From: Terriglobales bacterium
GTDB taxonomy: Bacteria; Acidobacteriota; Terriglobia; Terriglobales; Acidobacteriaceae
Assembly (NCBI GenBank): GCA_025934735.1
Contig: JAICWP010000029.1
Span: 1-49,330, forward strand
Direction of reading: 5' to 3'
Length of the DNA stretch: 49,330 bases
Below, piece by piece: positions 44,599 to 49,330 of the stretch (position 1 is its first letter; each line of letters begins with the position of its first letter). The position numbers and the translations under genes are program-made. The notes below the pieces were generated by a model. That model saw nothing but the letters and a program-made list of their open reading frames with translations, did no database searches and was not told where the DNA came from.

Positions 44599-44946
44599 TC
44601 ACCGGCAATGAAACGCCGCCTGCACGGCCGCACTGATTACCGTCGTCGCCTTCTCCTGCATGTATTTGGGATGTTGCTGCAGAAACCTGGACACCACTTT
44701 TTTCATGTCCTCGTCCGACACGCCTCGTGGCACACAGGCTTTCGCGCTCTTGATCAGCCCTGCCTGCTCTGCCACTCCCCGGATGTATCCCATGCAGAAC
44801 GTGTGCGCCAGCGCGTTCAGATTTGAATCCTTGGTGTTGGCCTCGCACAAAGCCTGCAAATCCCTGCCGTCGGATAAATCGTAGGGCGTCTGCGCCCACA
44901 CCGCCGTCCCCGCCGCCATCATCGCTAATACCAATAGGATTTTCAT
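44599..44946 (-). CDS. Rap1a/Tai-like periplasmic protein, 115 aa
   Basis: A signal peptide (MKILLVLAMMAAGTAVWA) is followed by a small domain with LCEANT, CMGYIRGVAEQAG, ACVPRGVSDEDMKKVVSRFL and HPKYMQEKATTVISAAVQ with a closing Cys. The CxGYIxG and CxPxGVxxxQ-like pattern matches the Rap1a/Tai immunity family, which blocks type VI amidase effectors in the periplasm. No effector or type VI gene is in the window, so it is an orphan and could serve another purpose. Assigned by motif recognition. Confidence 0.75.
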   Translation of the reverse strand: MKILLVLAMMAAGTAVWAQTPYDLSDGRDLQALCEANTKDSNLNALAHTFCMGYIRGVAEQAGLIKSAKACVPRGVSDEDMKKVVSRFLQQHPKYMQEKATTVISAAVQAAFHCR

Positions 44947-45033
44947 TCCGCCTCTCTACACAGGCATTCTAAATGGGTTATCAAAAAACCGGCACTAACG
45001 GAAAGGATTCACTCGGCGCTGACTACTCGCTGC

Positions 45034-45663
45034 TCAATACGTCACCAGCGGCGCCTGAAACAGGTAGAAGTTGCTGCTCAGCTGCTTCAGCGTAAACTCC
45101 ACCGCGTCGAGCAGCGCGATCCGGCTGGCTTTGAAGTTCCGCAGATCAGTCAGCACCATGTATTTGCCTCGCGGACGCTGGCTAGTCAGCCGCGCCGGAC
45201 GCACAATCACCCACTCCAGCTGTGTGCCCCGAATCAGTTCTTCCTGCCGGTCCCGGTCCTCGTACACCTGCTTCAGGAATAGCGGTTGGATGATTTTGTC
45301 GTGAAAAAATCCGCAATGTCCCCGGCTCTCCCCCGTCCCGCACGCACTGATGCAGATCAGCCGTCGCACCCCGTGCCTCTCCATTGCCCGGATCAGGTTC
45401 GCCGTTCCCTCCCACAAGTACGTTGTCGGCTTCCGGGTCGCCGCCGGCGTCAGCCAGCACACCACCGCATCTTGCCCCTGCACCGCCGGCCCCAGCGACC
45501 TCTCCTCCAGCACGTCGCCCGCAATCACCCTGTGCTTCGGCTTTCGGAACCACGACCGCGCTGCCTTCTTCTCCAGCGTGGTTACCTGATGGCCTTCGGC
45601 CTGCGCCTGTTCCACCAACTGACGCCTGACCCGCTTCGCCGTTGCAATTACCAGTACCTTCAT
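45034..45663 (-). CDS. Atypical NAD(P)-fold protein, NmrA/YwnB-like
   Basis: From the ATG at 45663 the 209-aa product follows the NAD(P)H-binding atypical SDR pattern (NmrA-like): VLVIATAKRVRRQLVEQA, HRVIAGDVLEERSLGPAVQG, AVVCWLTPAATRKP, and LEWVIVRPARLTSQ. The glycine-rich loop that should read GATGxxG is replaced by IATAKRV, so all three Gly are missing and no Tyr-x3-Lys pair is visible. It may bind nucleotide poorly, or be a regulator rather than an enzyme, as NmrA itself is. Stand-alone gene. Confidence 0.75.
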   Translation of the reverse strand: MKVLVIATAKRVRRQLVEQAQAEGHQVTTLEKKAARSWFRKPKHRVIAGDVLEERSLGPAVQGQDAVVCWLTPAATRKPTTYLWEGTANLIRAMERHGVRRLICISACGTGESRGHCGFFHDKIIQPLFLKQVYEDRDRQEELIRGTQLEWVIVRPARLTSQRPRGKYMVLTDLRNFKASRIALLDAVEFTLKQLSSNFYLFQAPLVTY

Positions 45664-45892
45664 CGCGCTAATCCACAAGTTGCTCCACTCGCATCGTAAC
45701 CCCGCTCTTCGGATTCGCAAGTAACCTCGGGCGCAGGGTTGCTATTCTCGCCACTGTCCCCCCGGACATGCACCCTGTGGGCCTTTTCCCGCAGGCTTGC
45801 GAACTTGGCGCCTCGCTCCTTGGCCACCATACTTGCCCTCAATTGCACCTCCGTCACGTTCCTGCTGGCCAGAACTGAAGTAGATTGACTCT

Positions 45893-46606
45893 GTGAGTCA
45901 GCTGAACGCTCTCCTCCTCACTCGCGACCCGCGCTCCACCGCCCGCTTGCTGGCTCCCCTGCAGCACTGGGGAGTTATGGCGGAAGTGGAATCTGAGCCC
46001 GACTACGCCATTGCCTCCCTCCTGCGCCGCCACTATGACGGGTTCATTGCCGATTTCACGAGCGTTGCCGGCGTGCGCGAGGCCATTAGCGCCATTCGCT
46101 CCGCTACCGCCTGCAAATCCACTCCCATCCTGGCTCTGGTGGATGATTCCATCAATGTGCAGTCCGTGCTCGAAGGCGGCGCCAACTCCGCCCTCAGCGT
46201 GGCCTCTTCCCCGGCCCGCTCCCGGCCTTACCTACGCATCGCCCTGCTGCTCATGACCCGCGAGCACCTGCGTTACTTCCGTTACCCGGTGGATACCCCG
46301 GCAGCCATCACCTATGCCGGCGGTCCCACCCTGGAAGCCCGCACCCTCAACATCAGCAACGAAGGCCTATCCTTGCGCCTGGCCCACCCCATGCGCATCA
46401 CCCGCACCGTGCGCGCCCGCTTCCAGTTGCCTGCTCCCAACCCGACCGTCGTGGTTGCCACTGGCCACACCGCCTGGCTTGATGCTGAAGGACGCCTCGG
46501 TCTCCGTTTCCTCTACATGCCCGAGCCCTCTCGCAACCGTTTCCAGCAGTACATGGCGGAAATGCATAGCCGCGCCGGCAGCCACCTCACCCGTCACTGC
46601 TCCTGA
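45893..46606 (+). CDS. Receiver-like plus PilZ domain protein
   Basis: The start is the GTG at 45893. The N-terminal 120 residues have a receiver-like fold (NALLLTRDPRSTARLL; IADFTS at the phospho-site position; PILALVDD) but key acidic residues look degenerate. The C-terminal part is a PilZ domain: REHLRYFRYPVDTPAAI carries the RxxxR motif and LNISNEGLSLRL the (D/N)xSxxG motif, the two halves of the c-di-GMP site. It probably responds to c-di-GMP; the HD-GYP gene nearby degrades that messenger. Stand-alone on the plus strand. Confidence 0.8.
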   Translation: MSQLNALLLTRDPRSTARLLAPLQHWGVMAEVESEPDYAIASLLRRHYDGFIADFTSVAGVREAISAIRSATACKSTPILALVDDSINVQSVLEGGANSALSVASSPARSRPYLRIALLLMTREHLRYFRYPVDTPAAITYAGGPTLEARTLNISNEGLSLRLAHPMRITRTVRARFQLPAPNPTVVVATGHTAWLDAEGRLGLRFLYMPEPSRNRFQQYMAEMHSRAGSHLTRHCS

Positions 46607-47214
46607 AGTCCACCTGAAGCACTCATTCGCTGGCCTATTCAATTCTCGATTTGCGTCCCGACGCAGAGCTCAAACAAAATCTGCACAACTTTGCCTGCGC
46701 TGAACTGGGGCGGGCATATGGATTTCAGCCGCGAAGCAACGCGAAAATTGGGACTGCCCAAGGGGGAAACCGCGGAAGGATGGTGGAAGGATACTGAATA
46801 TTGCCTAAAAAAATTAAAAGGGCTGCAGTCTTGGTTATGCTCCAGCTGCCAACTCCTGCGAGGGAGTCAACCGCGTGGATACATGCACCACTGCAGCCCC
46901 TGATGCGATCACCGCTTTCGCGGTTCCAAACCCCAACTGCTCCTCGCAGAGCCGTCGGTTTTTTCCGGTCTGGCTGCTCCCGCAGTCACCCGCTGGAGCC
47001 TATCGCCCGGCCTACTTCGGACTGGCCTGTTTTATTTTGCCAACCCTTTCAGCCATCGACGTAAGCGACAATAAAGGCTGTGACACATAGCGTCAACGCC
47101 CGTTTTTGGTGCAATTGTGGAAATCCTGCGGAAAACCCGGGTGGAATGAGGTAGCTGTAGGCTGAAGCCCGCTATGGGCGCGGCTTTCAGACTTTTTGCC
47201 TGTCTGAGCACTGG
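46607..47214. other. Long intergenic region, no gene; contains an 80-base inverted-repeat structure
   Basis: Open frames here (for example plus 46691-46903) lack protein-like character. GGGCTGCAGT (46820-46829) pairs perfectly with ACTGCAGCCC (46890-46899) and encloses an ACTCC/GGAGT hairpin. It could be a small structured RNA or a short transposon remnant. No promoter or terminator is evident. Confidence 0.5.
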
Positions 47215-47500
47215 CTCTCGTCTTCTGTGCCCGTGTGGGCACGGGGCTCTGCCCCGTCCAGGGCGGGCCAAGGCGATCTCGTCTTCTGTGCTTGTGTGGG
47301 CACGGGGCTCTCGTCTTCTGTGCTTGTGTGGGCACGGGGCTCTGCCCCGTGCAGGGCGGGCAAGGCGCTCTCGCCTTCTGTGCTTGTGTGGGCACGGCGC
47401 TCTGCCCCGTGCGGGGCGGGCCAAGGCGCTCTCGTCTTCTGTGCCCGTGTGGGCACGGGGCTCTGCCCCGTGCAGGGCGGGCCCAGCCCGCCTCTCTTTG
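47215..47500. repeat. Tandem ~60-base G+C repeats with palindromic core
   Basis: About 4.5 units start near 47215, 47276 (truncated to the first half), 47309, 47367 and 47428. Each begins CTCTCGTCTTCTGTGC and contains GCACGGGGC/GCCCCGTGC arms around TCT followed by AGGGCGGGC. The 47367 unit has a single changed base in one arm (GCACGGCGC). The frames read across it give PCPHKHRRRER-like repeats and are artefacts. Confidence 0.9.
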
Positions 47501-47570
47501 ATTTTGGAGAATCTCATCCGAGCGCGACCGAATTTCTCGGCGCTCTCTGCGGTCCAAACAAGAAGGGAAA

Positions 47571-48620
47571 CTACACCAGCACTTCCGGCACTTCCATTTG
47601 TCCCCTGCGGAACGCCGCTACAAATGCCTCCACCACCTGCGGATCGAAATCGCTGCCCGCGCCCTTCATGATGATCTCTTTGGCATCGAACGGCGACATC
47701 GCCTTGCGGTACGGCCGGTCGCTGGTCAGCGAATCGTACACATCCGCCACCGACAGAATGCGCGACTCCATCGGGATCTTGTCGCCCTGGGTCGGGTGAT
47801 ACCCGGATCCGTCGAACTTGTCATGGTGCGCCAGAATGATCGGGAGCAGCCGCGACAGCGACCCGCCCACCGGCTCCAGCATGTCCACTCCATAGTCCAC
47901 GTGCTTGCGCATCTGCTCCGACTCATCCGCCGTCAGTCGCGACGCCTTGTGCAAAATGTCCCGGCTCACTTCCAGCTTGCCCAAATCATGCAACAGGGCT
48001 GCCGCCCGCACGTCTTCAATCCGGTCCACTCCCAAACCCATCTGCGCCGCGATTTTCGCCGCATAAACCGACACCCGGTAGGAGTGGTTCTGCGTGTATT
48101 TGTCCTTGGAGATAAATTGGCTAAGGATGATCAGGATCCCGTGGTAGGTGCGCCGCAACTCCTTCACGTGCGCTTCTTTTTTCTCGTAGAGCGTACCCAT
48201 GGTGTAGGCGGTGATCATCAGGATCCCGCCCCAAACCGTGATCTCGAACCATTTGTCGTAGTTGGCCAGCACTACTACGTTGGACCGCCGGAACAGCGCC
48301 GGATTGAAATACGTGACCAGCACCACCATGAACACGCTGGCCAGCGCTGTTAGGGTCGCGTGTCGCCGTCCATAGATATACGCGGAAAATAACGTCGGCA
48401 GGCTGTAGAGCCCCAGCACCATGTGGTGCCCGTCCAGCAGCAGATTGCTTAGCCCCGCCAGCACGAACAGCGACAGGACCAGCCATAGCTCCCGGTTCAC
48501 TTCTTCCAGGCGCCGTCGCAATCCCGCGCCCCGCGTCGTTTGGCTGTCCGCCCGCGCGTGGTCCACCCCGGGCCAGGCCAGCGCCGCTTCCATCGTCTGC
48601 TTTACAGAATCGAGCTCCAC
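47571..48620 (-). CDS. Membrane HD-GYP-type phosphodiesterase
   Basis: The 349-aa product has several membrane helices in residues 40-140 (LWLVLSLFVLAGLSNLLLDG; LTALASVFMVVLVTYF) and a C-terminal HD-GYP domain: ALLHDLGKLEVSRDIL, LAHHDKFDGSGYH, RILSVADVYDSLTSDRPYR. HD-GYP enzymes hydrolyse c-di-GMP. The GYP motif itself reads GYH, a variation that often accompanies altered or lost GGDEF contact but not necessarily lost activity. Together with the PilZ gene it points to c-di-GMP control in this stretch. Transcribed alone. Confidence 0.88.
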   Translation of the reverse strand: MELDSVKQTMEAALAWPGVDHARADSQTTRGAGLRRRLEEVNRELWLVLSLFVLAGLSNLLLDGHHMVLGLYSLPTLFSAYIYGRRHATLTALASVFMVVLVTYFNPALFRRSNVVVLANYDKWFEITVWGGILMITAYTMGTLYEKKEAHVKELRRTYHGILIILSQFISKDKYTQNHSYRVSVYAAKIAAQMGLGVDRIEDVRAAALLHDLGKLEVSRDILHKASRLTADESEQMRKHVDYGVDMLEPVGGSLSRLLPIILAHHDKFDGSGYHPTQGDKIPMESRILSVADVYDSLTSDRPYRKAMSPFDAKEIIMKGAGSDFDPQVVEAFVAAFRRGQMEVPEVLV

Positions 48621-48753
48621 ATTCTGACCTCTCCCCCCACAACTCCTGACTCGGCAATGAGAGCGGTCTGCAGGTGCTTACAGCGGGAGGAACTACCGCA
48701 ATCCTAGGTCACCCCCCACGCCCCGCCAAATTACCTCGGTAATGCTTACGAAA

Positions 48754-48780
48754 AGGCCGATTTTCCCCGGAAATCGGCCT
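48754..48780 (-). terminator. Rho-independent terminator of the 86-aa gene
   Basis: AGGCCGATTT and AAATCGGCCT pair over 10 bases. On the minus strand the stem is followed by TTTT. It lies 25 bases past the stop of the gene at 48805, so it ends that transcript. Confidence 0.8.
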
Positions 48781-48804
48781 GTTCCCAGCACCTTGCCTGT
48801 CTGT

Positions 48805-49065
48805 TTACTTCGCCTTTGCCCACGCCGAGGAGTTCAGGCATTGCACTGTTCCGTCTATGATCTTGCCCAGCCCCTCCCGGAATTTGCCCTCATCCACGAC
48901 GTCCCGATTGGCGATGGACTCCGTCAACGACAGCGCCGCCCCTACAAACGACAGCGCCGCTTCTTTCTTCTCTGCTCCCGTCCGGCTGCCGAACAACCCC
49001 TCGATCCCCTGCACCACTGCCGGAACAAACGCTATTCCCCGTAACACCTTCGATAGAAAATTCAC
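48805..49065 (-). CDS. Hypothetical small protein, 86 aa
   Basis: I place the start at the second of two GTG codons (49065), 7 bases after GGAG; the longer frame would include the ribosome-binding site itself. The product begins with an amphipathic, partly hydrophobic stretch (NFLSKVLRGIAFVPAVVQG), includes a charged central part and an Ala/Leu-rich helix (LSFVGAALSLTESIAN). It recalls small phage-type or membrane-associated proteins, but I see no firm family. A terminator follows. Confidence 0.6.
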   Translation of the reverse strand: MNFLSKVLRGIAFVPAVVQGIEGLFGSRTGAEKKEAALSFVGAALSLTESIANRDVVDEGKFREGLGKIIDGTVQCLNSSAWAKAK

Positions 49066-49152
49066 CACCGTTCTCCTTTCAACCACCCGTTCAGCTCAAC
49101 CAACCCGTTCAGCTCGTCATCTCTCCGCTAGAACTCCTATCTGCCTGTGTGG

Positions 49153-49330
49153 GCACGGGGCTCTGCCCCGTGCAAGCGGGCGCGTGGGCACAGCCGCCCT
49201 CCCATGTGAATGCGTGGGCACAGACGCCCTCCCATGTGAATGCGTGGGCACAGGCGCCCTCGCCTGTGCGGGCGGGCCCAGACCGCCCCGCCTGTTCTTC
49301 TTTTTTAGCCTGTTCTTCTTTTTAGAATGT
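49153..49330. repeat. Repeat cluster at window end
   Basis: One GCACGGGGC-type palindrome (49153-49173) is followed by near-identical 30-base units starting at 49182 and 49212 and a partial one at 49242. A CCTGTTCTTC(T)n AG direct repeat follows at 49291-49308 and 49309-49325. The cluster probably continues past the window. Confidence 0.85.

Noticed and set aside
46820-46899. tRNA or tRNA-like gene
   Set aside because: Length and a 7-10 bp end stem fit, but there is no TTCRANY loop, no 7-base anticodon loop and no CCA.
47215-47500. CRISPR array
   Set aside because: Units are contiguous ~60-base repeats without unique spacers, and no cas genes are in the window.
47032-47557. Long frames encoding PCPHKHRRRER-type repeats
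   Set aside because: They are translations of the 60-base G+C tandem repeat and are open in several frames.

Overview
The window looks like the chromosome of a soil acidobacterium (Acidobacteriota, probably Terriglobia). This is an inference from gene content: a long MacB/FtsX-type orphan permease of the acidobacterial ADOP kind, a DUF2934 protein, a Ser/Thr kinase with TPR repeats, a DUF5916 outer-membrane protein, MltG, and an rplM-rpsI-rpsB-tsf-pyrH block. Most of the window is GC-rich; the first ~6 kb is visibly less so.

Positions 1 to about 10.2 kb form a mobile island. It starts with a serine recombinase cut by the window edge. A minus-strand run of overlapping genes follows (2.3-5.5 kb): a secreted/membrane protein, a two-TM protein, a VirD4/TraD-type coupling ATPase, a replication-relaxation protein and a small Cys/His protein, which reads as a DNA-transfer module. 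Next come an excisionase-like protein, a small coupled gene pair controlled by a palindrome shared with a divergent Xre regulator, and an HD-hydrolase/YwgA-like pair. The island ends at 10205-10227, where only the last 23 bases of a serine-type tRNA are present, the usual scar of integration into a tRNA 3' end.

From 10.4 to 30 kb the genes look chromosomal: a receptor-like Ser/Thr kinase with TPRs, an HSL-type esterase, a 7TM-PAS hybrid histidine kinase, an ADOP permease, a chemosensory-like cluster (CheB, CheR-coiled-coil-PAS, a previously unlabelled heptad-repeat protein, CheB with a zinc-ribbon-like tail), a ribbon-helix-helix protein, a DUF5916 barrel protein and a hydantoinase B/oxoprolinase.

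From 30 to 40 kb there is a 13-residue lysine-rich micro-ORF with its own ribosome-binding site, a MerR regulator, a copper-monooxygenase-like secreted protein, mltG, a lipoprotein, an FtsX-type permease without an adjacent ATPase, and then the ribosomal block rplM, rpsI, rpsB (TTG start), tsf and pyrH. frr, the usual next gene, is absent.

From 40 to 49 kb, mostly on the minus strand, lie an M16 peptidase pair (one with and one without the zinc motif), a zinc alcohol dehydrogenase, a Rap1a/Tai-like protein, an atypical NAD-fold protein, a REC-PilZ protein and a membrane HD-GYP phosphodiesterase. The intergenic DNA carries several dispersed palindromic repeat families, one with GNRA-type loops and stems that covary between copies.
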